In this document: positions 13,323-26,730 of the stretch, one piece after another
How positions within the stretch are numbered: the first letter of the stretch is position 1
Layout: each line of letters begins with the position of its first letter
Assembly (NCBI GenBank): GCA_023333565.1
Contig: JAJKFH010000052.1
Coordinates: 186,001-250,000 of the forward strand
Length of the DNA: 64,000 nucleotides
Source: Puffinus mauretanicus
Taxonomy: Eukaryota; Chordata; Aves; Procellariiformes; Procellariidae
Reading direction: 5' to 3'
Made by a program: the position numbers and the translations under genes
The notes under the pieces: generated by a model
Told to the model about the DNA's origin: nothing
Seen by the model: only the letters and a program-made list of their open reading frames with translations
Database searches by the model: none

Positions 13323-13967
13323 CAAGCCAACAATGTGTGCTCACAGTCCAGAAAGCCAACCATATCCTGGGCTGCATCAAAAGAAGTGTGGCCAGCAGGT
13401 CAAGGGAGGTGATTCTGCCCCTCTATTCTGCTCCAGTGAGACCCCACCTGCAGTACTGCGTCCAGCTCTGAGGCCCTCAGCACAGGACAGACATGGACCT
13501 GTTGGAGCAGGTCCAGAGGAGGCCACAAAAATGATCAGGGGGATGGAACACCTCTCCTATGAAGAAAGGCTGAGACAGTTGGGGTTGTTCAACCTGGAGA
13601 AGAGAAGGCTCCAGGGAGACCTTATTGCAGCCTTTCAATACTTAAAGGCAGCTTATAAGAAAGATGGTGGCAAACTTTTTAACGGGGCCTATTGCGACAG
13701 GACAAAGGGTAACGGTTTTAAACTAAAAGAGGGTAGATTCAGACTAGATGTGAGGAAGAAATTTTTTACAGTGAGGGTGGTGAAACACTGGCACAGGTTG
13801 CCCAGAGAGGTGGTAGATGCTCCATCCCTGGAAACGTTCAAGGTCAGGTTGGACAGGGCTCTGAGCAACCTGATCTAGTTGAAGATGTCCCTGCCCCTGG
13901 CAGGGGGGTTGGACTAGATGACCTGTAAAGGTCCCTTCCAACCCAAACTATTCTATGATTCTATGAT
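13323..13967 (+). mobile_element. Inner CR1 LINE, 5'-truncated, inserted into an older CR1
   Basis: A plus-strand CR1 of about 645 bp ending in the octamer repeat TTCTATGATTCTATGAT. Its ORF2 tail is open to 13878 and contains [37 protein letters not shown] and HWHRLPREVVDAPSLE blocks, the same subfamily as the minus-strand copy at 29314-29739. The reading frame that continues leftward to 13261 is a chimera of outer and inner elements. A short ATA or GATA at both junctions could be the target duplication. Not mobile, since it lacks endonuclease and polymerase core. Confidence 0.88.
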
Positions 13968-14445
13968 ACTGGTGGGTAAAAAATTGGACATGAGCTGGCA
14001 ATGTGTGCTTGCAGCCCAGAAAGCTGATCGTATCCTGGGCTGCATAAAAAGAGATGCGTGGCCAGCAGGTCGAGGGAGGTGATTCTGCCCCTCCACTCTG
14101 GTCTGGTGAGACCCGATCTGGAGTACTGCATCCAGCTCCAGGGTCCCCAGTGCAAGGCAGACATGGATCTGTTAGAGCAGGTCCAAAGAAGGGCCATGAA
14201 AATGGTCAGAGACCTGGAACACCTCTCCTATGAAGAAAGGCTGAGACAGTTGGGGTTGTTCACCTTCGGAGAAGAAAAGGCTTGAGGGAGACCTTATTGG
14301 AGCCTTTCAATATACAAAGGCGGCTTATAAGAAAGATGAAGAGAGGCTTTTTACCAAGGCCTGTAGTGACAGGACAAGAGGCAACGGTTTTAAATTGAGA
14401 GGATACCTTTAGATTGGACATAAGGAAGAAGTTTTTTCCGATGAG
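13968..14445 (+). mobile_element. Right part of outer CR1, 3' end missing
   Basis: Resumes with ACTGGTGGGTAAAAAATTGG and runs through the [20 protein letters not shown] region to a break near 14445 inside the FRLDIRKKFF-like block. The frame carries shifts (near 14265 and 14400). CR1 copies normally keep their 3' end, so the loss of roughly the last 180-200 bp points to a later deletion. Confidence 0.85.
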
Positions 14446-17400
14446 TAAAGCAGTCAGTGTTGACTCGGATTTTAATTTGATAGGAATTTTTCACCCAAAA
14501 AGAATCTAGACTAACTTCAGTGAACTATGAGGTTCCTTTAACATGCATGAACTCCAGGAAGAGGATACGTTTCCTCACGTTTCTGAACCATTGTGTGAAT
14601 CGAGTGCAGTAATAAATCACTGCTTATACATTAGTATCATCATCTGCACTAAACAAAATGGGAAACATACCACATGTTACAAGAAATGACACTCTGGATA
14701 AACTCACAGCACTTCACACTGATCAACAATAAAAGTATTTCAAATAAATTTTGAAAGCATCAAAATATTGAAACTGGTATTGTCATGCTATGACAACGTC
14801 TGCTATAGAACAACTCAATTCCAGCATCAAATCTGCCATCTGACAAAAAACACTGCACTAGCTTTAAATTACATAGCTAATTATCTGTAACCAAGAATAG
14901 ACACTATCTATCTGTTTTAGGCAACAGCTAAAAAAGATTTATGAGCAGGGAGGCTTAGAAGACTGTTGCATACAGTTTGCACAGAAATATCTGGAAACTT
15001 TAGTACCTATATTTGTCTCTTGGAAGGTCCTGTAAGCAGAGAAGGCGATGGAAGACTATGAGTGGAGTCCATAGATATAATGTACTACAAACACCAGAGA
15101 CAAAGAGCTAGCCTAATGCCACAGGTGCAGGAGGAGCACTAGCAACATCAAGCATTTGGGTCTCTTCCAAATGGATGGTAAACCGCATACCATCAGCAAT
15201 GAATGTATCACATGGAAAATAACACACTTACAGAAGTGCCTTAGATTGATGTTTAAATTTGGGGGCAGGAGGAAGGGAAATGACATCCACTAAAAACTGA
15301 GGCAGGAAAAGACAGATAACTTGACATTAAGACATTCACAAGCCATCTTTGCAACACAGCCTTTTCTTAAAATTCATGGACTTCAGTGAATGAGGGCCAG
15401 CATCCTCACACTTTGAGAGGCTTTTTGCTAAGCACAACAGAATTTTACATCACACTGTTGTGTTAGAGCACAAACATGCTGAGGAGTGTTTAGGTGTTTA
15501 GACCTCCCAAACTTCCACTTTAGTTCATCAGCAGCATTTCCAGATAACATTCAAGTTGCTCAGCAGAGCATTTTAAAATTAAATAAATGAGACTGGTGGA
15601 TCTATTTTCAGGAGAGGAAGGTGCAGCAAATTAAGAGCAGCTCTTAATTAGCAGAGCACTACCATAGCCTCTTTCATGAATAAGAATCTTGAGAAAGCAC
15701 ACACAGAGCCAGGCTTGAAATACATAGCACATAGCTATTGGCTTCAAGTTTATATGAACATAGTAATACAGAAGACAGTGCCATAAAGCTCGTTTTAAGA
15801 AGGCAAAACTAATGACAAAAGTTTTCATGCAGACTAAATAAACTCAGCTGGAAAAAATGAGGCAGCTGCATTCCACACCAACTCTTCAATCTCTAGCAAA
15901 GCTGACAGCAGGCTTTTGACTATAATATCTGCTACAGTTACACACTTAGGAAGCAAGAAAAAAAAAAATGCCCCAACATTCTAAATCAGAAGTCTAATGC
16001 ACAGATAAAGAAATTATGAAGAAGGTATGTTTCTGATAGGTCAGATTCTCATCTGCTGGACTAGTTTAAATCCAGAATAACTGTTGAAGTCACAGTTCAT
16101 TTGAATTTAAAGTAGGTCAGAAAGTGGCTACAGGATCCCCTGTGAACAGCAACACTACCATTTGCATCTTCTCACAAACATGGTATCAACTGTTAACTTT
16201 GCTTCTTCTCAGGGAGTCCACAAAAAGCCTGAAATCACCTCCCGGGTACTTTAATCATAACCATCATCAACAGCTTCCTCTTAAATACCACTCTAATTTC
16301 CAGCCACCTGCCAGAAAAGATTTCTCATAGTTTACAATTGGAAAAATGAAAACCTAGAAATAAAATGAATAGTTCTATATGACTCAGAAAAATCAGTGCC
16401 CTAAAATAGACCGCATGTACCCACAGTCTATTTTTTACCCACTTCCTCATACTGCCTCCTATAAAGAGTCCAGTGCCCAAATGGGACCAGTCTAAGTCAG
16501 ACAATCACACCTTTCTGTCATACAGCATGATCCAACATGAACAGTTTTGCCATGTCTTCTCCACATTATTCCTCAGCCATATCTTTCAAGTCTTCCCACT
16601 CCTGGAAAGGACATCTTGCTAACTCTATGAGGTGGTACGAGGAAAGTATTTGCTGAATGAGAACTTGTACCAGAGCTCAAATGCTGTAAGAAACATTTCT
16701 GTCAGTCCACAGGGCATGGATAAAAGGCTCACGATAAGTATGTAGGTGGAAGCTTAGATACTTTTGGAAGTTAAAACAAAGCCAGTGTATGGATTGCCCC
16801 TTGTGCTCTGCTCTGCCAGCTGCTCCAGCCAGTAGACTCTGTGCTGAAATTAAAGCTGCAAGTTGCTAGACTTGTCAACAGCGAATAAACCCCCCAAAAG
16901 GGCAGGAAAATAAGGAAAGCAATTTTTTTAGCACAAAATCAGGATACCAAGAACAAAATTAATCAAGGTAACAGGGCAACAACAAGAAGAAAAACCTTAT
17001 TTGTCTTCGTAACAGTGGCTGGAGTCTAGGTTATACAAACAAAAAACTGGAATTGTTCATTTAGGAGTGTGAATACAACCTAGTTTGCAGTACATGGACT
17101 CCATGAGAAGAGTTACACAGCAACTGTTAAAATAAATGCTTATAGCCTGTTTAGGAAGCAGTACCCTGACCAAGGGAGGGAAGAGCCATGCAGTTTGTCA
17201 AAAACAGTATTCCCTGCTTCTGCACCACTACATGAAACCAAAACTAACTGAAATGCTTACCAACAATGCTCCAACACCCCACCACCACCAAAACACACAA
17301 CAGTTTCTGTTCTTAACACACATGCATCCCTCTTCTACACTTCTACATTTATTCACTGACTTCAACAAAAAATAGCAACTTCCACAATTAGCTGCTTTGG

Positions 17401-18138
17401 ATATGACCCCAGACTGAGACTACCTTTGGCCAGTTTCCTATTCTCATTTTGCTCTTAGATCTCCTGTTGCTAAAGCCAAATTATGCTTCTCTCATGACTA
17501 CACCTGGCTGCTATTTACATCACCAGAGATCTAGAGTGGTAAATGTGCCATGTTTTAGTGGCCTGACTAGCAAAGACAGTCTCTCTGCAATGTCAGTACA
17601 TGCTGCTGAGTTCTCTCCTCATTATCAACTTTTGCTTCATGCTCTTAAGTGTCAGCCATCAGGGAGTATCAGCTAAAAGGGAGGTTAGAGGGTTTTATTA
17701 TTATTTATTCACATATTGGAAGATACACATTTGAATATACATGACTCTTACCTCAGCTTTGCCCTTCTTCAACCTAATTTTCTAGAAGAGTCATAGTCCT
17801 AGAAACGTGATGAAATTACAATAATTTCACATTATGGACCCCATTCAGAGCAGCACCCTATACAAAAGCCTACATGCCATTGCTTCTCAAGAAAGCACAA
17901 AACCTACCACTCATATCAACAGCTTGTAAGCACTTCCAAGTTCTTTCATCATCCACCTGACAGCAGCTGGCAGATGATCACTGCTCTTGACAGCTTGTGG
18001 CAGTACACAGACTTAATGCCCCTTCAGAAGCCGAAAGTAGTCTATTTGCAACTCAATGCAGCATTTTCCTAAGTTGTAAATACACACCAGGAAAAACTAC
18101 CTGCATGCATAGCACACAGTTCTCCTGCCCAAAGACAC

Positions 18139-18160
18139 AAAAAAAAAAAAAAAAAAAAAA
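18139..18160 (+). repeat. Poly(A) run, 22 nt
   Basis: Twenty-two adenines followed by GAAAACC; no parent gene recognised in the preceding text. Confidence 0.9.
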
Positions 18161-20338
18161 GAAAACCAAAACAACCCACACTGCACAGCCTTGTATTTTA
18201 TGCTTCATTGCCGTGCTGTGCAGCAACTGTCCACCTGCCCTTTGGTGTGAATTCAACAACAATTCTCAGTAGTTGAAGCTCTCTTCCCGCCTTCCAGCCA
18301 AGAGGCAAAGCAGCATTAACTGCAGCTTTTCAGACCATGAAGCATGTAGTATTGAGCAAAGCAGAGCCAGTTACCTTAGCAGGACTCAATGCATGTGGGG
18401 CAGCAATATCACAGCAGCAAAGTGCCAAGAAAAAAATGAAAGAGCTTAAAACAGTGACAAATTCTGAATGGCAAATAAACCATAGTGTGCTGGTGATTCC
18501 TTTCAGCTGTTTTTACTGCCTGGAATTTGACACTGTCCACAATTATCTTACCATGAGTATTTCAGTACAAGCATTTCATGAAATCTAGCCATAAGCAGCC
18601 CCATGGAAAGAAGAGAGACTAGTATTTCCTCAGCAAAAACCGTGGAGATTGGTATTTCATCCTGCCTACTCCTCACTGACAGGATCTGTGATCCCCTGTA
18701 TGACACAGAACACATTTCTGTGATCCCCTGAAGGCATTTTCTGCTCCACAGTAACATCTCCCACTCAGTAGTGTCTCCTCCAGTCTAGAGCTTTGATACA
18801 GGCAATATAGATTCTACCTCAAAATGTACGTAAGATGGCAGACAATGCATCAAAGAGAAAAAAAAGAATGTCTACCAACCTGAAAGCAGTGATACCAAAA
18901 TGACTCGTGTGATGACAGACTTGAGGAAAATGACCCAACCGTAAGCGACATCCCTGGGAACGTGGATAGAACAGACCAAAGATCTGAGAATCTCAGCTCC
19001 TACCTGGTATCTTAATACAAAGGCAGCCACCTCCCCTAAAATTTCCACTTGTTTTTTCATTTAGCAAAGTCACAGTTCAGTCAGCAACACCAGAATGATA
19101 TCCTAACTCTCTGACAGATTGGACACGAGCTCCTTCACCCCTGCTTCGAGGGCAGTAAAGATCCACATTTGCAAGTCTGACACATGAGGAAATGGCAGCA
19201 AGACTTCTGCGCTGGGGTCAAACACAGCAGTGTAAAGTCAACATGGTGTAAGCAGGAATCCCTATTTAGGGCTACATGAAGGAAGCAAATGAAGGAAAGA
19301 ATTCAAGAAAACTCATTACATTAGACTGTACTGGACTTCTCTGGCAGTCCCTCATCTTCTACACGCACATCTATTCTTGCATGTCATAGCTTTCAAAAAT
19401 ACAAGCAAACTGAAATCAGTCTTTTACATGCAAATATATTTGTTGGGGAGAGACTTGATTCCAGCAGTGATGAGGCTTTTCCAGTTTCTATAACTTTTAC
19501 ACACCAAACAGATTAGAATTCTAGATGCCTTTACTCTTCCTTGCTTTAAATGGTTCTGAGCGAAAACATTCATGTTACTCATTTTAAACAGAAATCCAAG
19601 GCCTGAGTCTTCTGTCAATTGCACTAATTTGTTTCCCTTGGTTCTTCTCAATTTCTGTCAGCATAAAGTACGAAGGAGGAGGGAGCAGCCTGTTTGACAA
19701 CTGCACGTAGGATTAGTTTTCATCAGGTTTTTTCTTTCCTTTTTGAAGAATTAAACAGCACACTGAATTGGTGCACATCCACTCATTTCCAGAGAGCTCT
19801 CCTGATGCACAGCAACTATTGGCCCTGCCTGCATCTCTTCATACAACTCTAAGAAATTCCCCTTTCTTTATGGATATGTATTTGAGAAATGAGAAGGTGC
19901 ATCTCAAACACCGATTTAAGACATCACATTTTGATTTCTCCAGTTTTCTTATGGAAAAAGGTTTGGAAATCTGTACTAGAAATTATTTCTTCTCAAAATC
20001 AATCCAGACAGGCTGCTTTTCATAAGCTACTCACCTAGATAGCCTGCAGCACCTTCTTATAACCATGCTCTAGCCTCACAGAAATAAATCAGTGAGTTAT
20101 CAGTGAAGTTGCTTCAGAGCTTCCAAACCATTCAGAGCAGAGAGCTGATCCCCCCACAAAAGCTGTTTCATTTTCACTGCCTGCCTCCTACCCTCTGTAT
20201 TTTTAAAGCAACTAAAAAGCTCCTGACGTAACAACTCCTTCATGCTGAATTTCAACTCAAGCTTATGCCAGCATGAAAACACAAGAGTCAGCCGCCAACC
20301 ATTCCTGCAACAATTCCACCCACAAAGAAAATGAAAAC

Positions 20339-20380
20339 ATATGAAGTTCACTGCAAGTGAAATATGAAGTTCACTGCAAG
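20339..20380 (+). repeat. Short tandem duplication (19-bp unit, 23-bp period)
   Basis: ATATGAAGTTCACTGCAAG occurs exactly at 20339-20357 and 20362-20380. Confidence 0.9.
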
Positions 20381-20827
20381 ACAGCAGACATTTAATGCCA
20401 ATTACTGCCTCAAAAACACCAATTGCCATTTGCAATACCACATGCATCTCCAGACATCAAATCAGCACACAGCAATGACACTGAAGTCAATGCAGTCCTA
20501 TAAAAGAAAATTAATTTGCTCAGAAATAGGGCTCATTCAGGAAGAGCAGAATGCTGGGAAGGGAGGAGGTTTTCTCTCTGTGCCATAAATATCAATAGAA
20601 GGAGAAACTGAGTGACAATCTTAGCCATGCAAATGTTTTTGCACTTAGACATCAGCAGAATGTCTGCTGAGTGTCCTGTTAATGAAGCAACCAAACTAAA
20701 AATAAGAAGCACATCCAAACCCAAGCCAAGTTTCCCATAGGAGAGTTGAGTTTTCCACTTTGGATTAGGTTTACTTTAAACTAGAAGTCCCAACAAATAT
20801 TTGGGGGGAGGAGAATCCCTCTCCTTT

Positions 20828-20938
20828 TCATAGAATCATAGAACTGTTTGGGTTGTAAGAGACATTTAAAGATCACCTAGTCCAACCCCTCCTGCCACAG
20901 GCAGGGACATCTTTCACTAGATCAGGTTGCTTAAAGCC
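20828..20938 (-). mobile_element. CR1 3' tail fragment
   Basis: On the plus strand TCATAGAATCATAGAA, then a tract like CCTAGTCCAACCCCTCCTGC and GGCAGGGACATCTTTCACTAG. This is the reverse complement of a CR1 3' UTR with its octamer repeat. Only about 110 bp remain, a very short 5'-truncated insertion, about 900 bp downstream of PITPNM3 exon 2 in transcription order. Confidence 0.85.
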
Positions 20939-21831
20939 ATACGGATTGCTCTGTACTTAATGAATCCAGTTTGCCACAAAAGCCAAAGGACATTCGACAT
21001 GTTTATTCCATCACCCTTCACTCCTGACTTCGAGGTAACATGAGGACATAAGGACAGCTCAGTCTGACCTCAGTAGCCTATATTATGAAAGATCCTACAG
21101 CTGGATTTCACAGTAGTAGCAGAATTAATCCTCCCTTGCTGGTTATTCTCTTCAGAAAAGCAAATGAAACATGTCAGAAAAGCACTAGGTTTGGCTCCTG
21201 CAAACAAAACCAAAAAGTCCCTATCTCCCACCGTAGGTGGGAGGTTGTGTGTGCACACAACCTACAAACTTTACTCCCACTTCAGAACAAAACTTGGCAT
21301 GTTAAAGAGCAGGCCAAGATTCAGGGTCTCATCAGCGTTGCATTTTGGATTCACCTGATTAAATCCACAAACATTCAGATATTGCTTCTTCTTGAACAAA
21401 CAGAGGTCCCGGTGACTTCAGTGGAAGTTTTGTCAGAGTGGAAAGCCTATTGGTTTTAGAAGGTGGCCATCAGTAATACAGACACTCATGGCCATCATCA
21501 GGAACTGTAAACAACTGCACTCCACCTGTAACATCATTACTACCTGACCTGTAATCCTGCCCAAGAGACTCCATGAAGCTCTGTACTGTTGTAGCCATGC
21601 TGCTTCTGATGCCAGATCCAGTTCATGGTAGCTCACTCATCCACCCCAGCACTTCACCCATCTCCCGTAAATTTAGACCCATTCAGAAATCCTTGAGAGA
21701 AGATCTGATGGTTTTTTTTAGACCTCAGTCTGACTGAGGACAATGTTGTCAGTTCATCCCCAAAGGAGCTTAGCTACTTGCTGCAAAATTGGGGAAAGGA
21801 TGGGGAGGGGAGGACAAAACCATGTACTGAC

Positions 21832-21927
21832 CTCGCGCATCGAAGAATTCATCATCAGAGCTCTCCACAGAGTCTTTGAGGACGTTCTGCATGTGCCACT
21901 GAGCACCACTGAATCGGCGCGGGCCAG
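21832..21927 (-). CDS. PITPNM3: PITPNM3 second coding exon (FFAT region)
   Basis: On the minus strand an acceptor (pyrimidine-rich tract ending TTTCCAG at 21928) precedes 96 nt that end in the donor GAG|GTCAGT (GT at 21831-21830). Joined to the first exon the codons run A-GPRRFSG, then AQWHMQNVLKDSVE, then SSDDEFFDAR, leaving one base for exon 3. The other forward frames are either stopped or give no familiar protein. The W-x-M-Q...DS-x-x-SSDDEFFDA pattern is shared by the PITPNM family, and in PITPNM3 the wording DSVESSDDEFFDARE is, from memory, nearly identical. EFFDA is the core of an FFAT motif, which binds the MSP domain of VAP proteins on the endoplasmic reticulum; the acidic residues in front of it are the usual acidic tract. 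The terminal FFAT glutamate would be completed by exon 3. Both ends are phase 1, so the exon is symmetric (96 nt) and could be skipped without a frameshift. Confidence 0.93.
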
Positions 21928-24900
21928 CTGGAAATACAGAGAGACTCACATTAACTGAAGGGAATGCTCACCTCTGCTCCAGGCTTAAAGAAAAAAAAAT
22001 ACATTAATAAACAGTTTGTCTAGATGGCTCAGGAGGATCATTCTAGTCAGCACACGTACTTGAATCTCAACAGACAGTCAGCCAGAGTTCTCAGGATGGC
22101 ACAAAAATTACACCTCTCACTTCCACCTAACAAAAGTGATTAAAACAAGTTCTTGTTAAAGATAAGCCTGCATCACTTTCAGCTAATGCAGTGCCTTGAA
22201 AAGATGAATTCTTCCCTGTTGAATTCACCAGGCTGTTCAAGTCCAACACTCAAACTGTACATTGTTTCTAAGACATGAAGCAGCATTTCCCCAGGACATG
22301 GCAGTAGCTCCTATTTAAATTCAATTTCACTTCTAAAAGAAGTGCCATCCTATCTGGCTCACAGATTTACAGACAAACTACTGAATTCTCACTCACTGAG
22401 CTGTTTTCATCAGACAGCTTTGTTTTTCTGGAGTGTGGGGCTTTCATATGAAGCTTGCCATTTGAAGACAGGAAGGCAAAACCACATTAGAATAGGTACA
22501 GTAACAGATATAATCATGACAGCTTAGATGGTCCCAATGGATTATCATACTCAAACTAATTTGTAATTAGTAAACCAGACCTGCCTAACTATATCAGTTC
22601 TCCTTACATCTACAGCAACTCAACACTAGAAAGCAGTAGTGAAATATATTGCCTTATATTAACAATAAAGTCTCCCACAAACCAGCGGGGAACCAGGGAT
22701 CAAATCCACCATATCCATAACAACATTACAGCTATTGTAGAAAGGACCCTCATTACCAACCAGAATAGTGTCCTTGGTTTTATTCGTTTCTCCAACTGAT
22801 GACATCAGACCTAAAATCTAATATCCTGAGGCCCTGTCCACAAAAGCATTCTCCCTCTCCCAGTAGTGAAAGAGCAATTCAAGCAGGGGAGGCATCCTTC
22901 TAATCCCCCATTATTCTGGGGGAAACATGCCACTAGGTCACAGCCTTTTGTTCTACTTTTACTCCATCTATAGCTGAACTAATCAGAAATATAAATGAAA
23001 GGTGATAGGAGGAAGCAGATTTTAGCTGGCCAAGAAGAGAGTAAAAATAATAATCAGTTAATAGCATTTTAATAGCTTTTAAAAAAACCAATACCAAAAC
23101 CATTCAAAATAATTGGTTATTAAGTAGTCAGTGTTCATTACAAGAGTACAGTGTGTATTGGGAATGTGTCCAGTGATATTTGGCAGCTACCAGAGAATGC
23201 ATACAGATCATTACATTTACTTTTACAGATTTCTGAAACCTTTTACTAACAACAGGGAACAGTAAACTGAATTATTCCTTACGAAACACCACCTGTCCCT
23301 CCATTCAAATATATATATCCTAAAACTTATCACTACAGTCATCAAAATAGTGGTAGAAAGAACGTTATTCTGAACTTCTAACAAAGAAAAGTCTGCATTT
23401 GGTCAATGTTTGGAAGAGCAGGAATTCCAAAATTTCAAAGCACAAGAATGGGAAGCACCACAAAAAAGCCAGTGACAGATGGGAAAGGGAGAATTTGCAA
23501 AATTCAGCCTTTGGATAAGAGCCCATATGCTACAAAGGAGCAGAAGGAGAGAATAATCTGCCTCACCTTTGGAGATGCTAGATCTGAAGAACAAAATACA
23601 ATACTATTGGTCTCAGCAGAAAAATTCTTCCGTAAACTACTCTTTTTCAGCCTTATGTAGAATATTAGATTTCCTGATCACAGCCCTTAAGATCTATGAG
23701 CAGCCAGAAGGAAGGCAATAAACTAGGAAATTTATGAAGAACCTATACAGGAGAGGCAGGTCCACAGAACATGAGAACAAGAGTGAGAAAGAGAGAATGA
23801 CAAGAAGGCAAAGGACTGCCTTGAACATCTCAAGAGTGTTCAGAACTTTCCTCTGCAAGAAAACAGCTCCTCACTCAGCTACCCTGGTCAATCAAGTATC
23901 TGTAACTGAAGCTGAATTTCTGCGCTATGGATGTTTATTAAACCATGGGAATATCCAAACTAAGACAGATAGACTTCATTGGTAACACACAGTTAATGCC
24001 TTTTGGGGTCCTGTAGATGCAGGCGCTCTCATACTGAACGTAACTTTCACACTGAGAAAATTGTGCTCAGATTTTCCAGACCAGATGTCTGTACTGATGA
24101 TAGTTCTCCCAAGGCTAAAAACTGAGGAGTCTGATTTTCATATATTTTGAGCATTCAGTGACTCCACAAGAAGCCAGAGGGCTACATTTGCAGAAACAAA
24201 CAAACAAAAATGCCACAACAAAAAATACCCTCTTATGGCAGCAGATAACTTGTTTTGAAGAGACATTTAGGGGCCTGACTTTTAGAAGTTAAGTTTCTCT
24301 GCACTTTTTAAAGCCATATAACTTTATGCCTCTAGTCAGGCACCACAAATACAGGTATCCAAAGCCAGAAAATACTGGGAAAAAGAGGAAACAAACAAAA
24401 ACAAACCAGAAGAAACAAGTATTTTGGATAATTATTTTCAGGCTTTGTCTTATCATGATTTTAAAGATTCTCCAATTTTTGTTGTGTCAGTCAGCTGTAT
24501 TTCCCATGGGTTGGTGAAATCCCATTCAATGTGGTCTTGGGCTTCCATAATTCTCCAGCAAAAGCTTAAGATTTAAGACCAGAAGGACCCACTCATTTTT
24601 CCTTCCTTTTCTTCTTTGCCTTTCCTGATATCTAGTCCCCTTGCAAAATCCACCTTCGAAGAACAAATATTAGAAGTTACAGGATTAATCCACACCTGCA
24701 ATACGTGGGCCAGTTCCTTCCATTTCATGGTATATGCCTCCTCACCTCAATTTTGATTCGGTTCCTCTGCTGAAGACAGCCAGTTCTTCTGGGAAGAAAC
24801 TGTCTGCTACTGTTTGTTTTTACCTAGCAGATTTTGAGACATTACTATGATAAAGACAGCAAATAACATCAAAAACACTACAGAAATCACTGAAGAGTAA

Positions 24901-25660
24901 GGTATTTTAAGCATCTGGATGATTTGTATTCTTATTCGAATACTGATTTGTATTCAATAATAACAAAGGCATTTTCAGCATGGCTTTCTTAATCAAACAA
25001 AAATTCATTCAGATCAAGACAAATATGTCTGTGCTCCACTTCTGCATACCAGAACTGAGCTAGAATTTAGAAACAGAGGATTCGTAATGCAAGCTATTTA
25101 TCAAGGAAGTCTCCTGTCACATAGAAAAAGAAAAACAAAAAATTTAAAAATCAATTCTTCATTTCAGGAATTTTCAACTGGTTTGTGAAAATAATCTGAT
25201 CTGCATTTGACTGGAGGGAACAAAGCACAGTTACAAAAAAAAAAAAAATCACGAGAACAACAAAAGAAATCCAAATAAACTCAGTCTTGGTACAAAACTT
25301 CTTTTCTTAAGGACTGTATTCATTAATTGACATTTTGGCTGTCAAACACACATTAATTCAGAGCACAAAAAAATCAAAAAGATAGATCTGAGTCCTTCAA
25401 GAAACCAAGTATCCTCAGCTCCCGTGTAAGAGGGCCCACAGTCTTCACGTATCAGTGGAAAGGCTAGAGCCAAGCTCCATGGACTGCCGATCTCATCCCC
25501 TCTCCGCTGGGTTACAGGAAAAGCAATAGGACACATTTCCATGGGTGCTTGCTAATCTTTAACAGTTCTCTAAAGCAATGGGGTTTTCAGTTGTCAGTAA
25601 GCATTAGCAAGTCATTACTGCATTTACTGTGGACTTTGTTTTCACAATACCCTCAAGAAC

Positions 25661-25714
25661 ACAAACATTTCCTTCCCATTAGAAATGACAAACATTTCCT
25701 TTCCATCAGAAATG
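25661..25714 (+). repeat. Tandem duplication, 2 x 27 bp
   Basis: ACAAACATTTCCTTCCCATT and the following AGAAATG are repeated at once as ACAAACATTTCCTTTCCATC and AGAAATG, with two mismatches. Confidence 0.9.
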
Positions 25715-26730
25715 ACACCTCGGTGGTTTCAACATTTAAAACACCTACAATTATATGTTACATATAATTATCAACCACAGCAACTTGTTTCCAGCTAAAC
25801 TTTTCCCGTTCAGGCTCTTCCATATTACCACCATGGCTCCCACGTATCACAGCATTTATTTATGGCGTCTCCAATGGAATTTCAAGGTCTAATTTGCATG
25901 TTGAGGTAGTAATTTCCTAGGGAGCAAAAAAACCAACCAGTTCTTTAGATACATTTACAACAGATGCTATTCACAAATTCTACTTTCGGCTCACCTTGAC
26001 AAAGTTCCCATTTATCCTTGAGATAAAAGTAGACTTTGGACATTTTCATTAACAACCTACTTGAATCTCTTGATGGAATGTAGAACAGCAATCCTGACAA
26101 CTGTGGGTAACGGAAGAGGGCAAGATTTTTGGTAGCTGTACTTGAGTTCCATGTATTCTTTAAAAAAAAAAAAATCCAATTCCAATTTTTGCTTCTTAAT
26201 CCATTTTTTTTCTACTAAAGGAAATGAAATCCAAGAAACAAGTCAGTCCAGAAAGCACATTTATTACTTGTACAATCTCCAATGGCATTAACTTCTAAAC
26301 ATCTCACAAGCACAAATGCACTTCCTCTTACAGCACTCCTATCAAGTAGGGAACTGCTTTCTCTCCCATTCATCATGTAGGGAAAAAGATACATTCCTAA
26401 ACTTACAGTAGTTTAATTAGTACAGTCTTTCATGTAGACAAGACCTCAGGATCCCCACAGACACCTTGGCATTATTTCACTTGGGCCCCAATTTTTAAGC
26501 GCATAAGCTTTAATGCAAGGACTTAATCTTGAACTCGCATTTAACTTCTGTTTCAAGTCCAAATGCTCTTTTGGGTTGATAACGTCAGCAGGCAAAAGCT
26601 GCGTAGGCTTAATAAGAACAAAATAATCGCTCAGATGCTTCTAAACCTGTTGTAATCAGTATGTCTAAATGCCTTTGAGATACCACCTGAATTGTTTTTC
26701 AGCAAAAGGAGGTAAAAACAAAACAGGTTT

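Larger units (their letters stand above)
1..21831 (-). other. PITPNM3: PITPNM3 intron 2 (partial, runs off the left edge)
   Basis: Starts at the donor GT (21831-21830) and has no acceptor that I can identify before the window ends. I looked for the expected continuation of the protein (a glutamate-rich start and an SQWNSNDL-like stretch, from memory of human PITPNM3) on the minus strand and did not see it, so exon 3 is probably outside. Mobile elements inside are at 7395-8276, 9988-10507, 10991-11578, 13265-14445 and 20828-20938. The stretches 1-7394, 8277-9987, 10508-10990, 11579-13264 and 14446-20827 hold simple repeats and unique-looking AT-rich DNA with no supported gene. Confidence 0.7.

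Noticed and set aside
13323..14445. Two independent CR1 insertions in tandem
   Set aside because: Outer sequence on both sides of 13323-13967 fits together as one element, so nesting explains the arrangement with fewer events.
18139..18160. Poly(A) run as the tail of a processed pseudogene
   Set aside because: No transcript-like sequence or target duplication recognised in front of it; the same holds for the runs at 6451 and 45942.
18872..19060. 62-codon minus-strand frame with hydrophobic, protein-like composition
   Set aside because: No family recognised and no convincing splice sites; length is within chance expectation.
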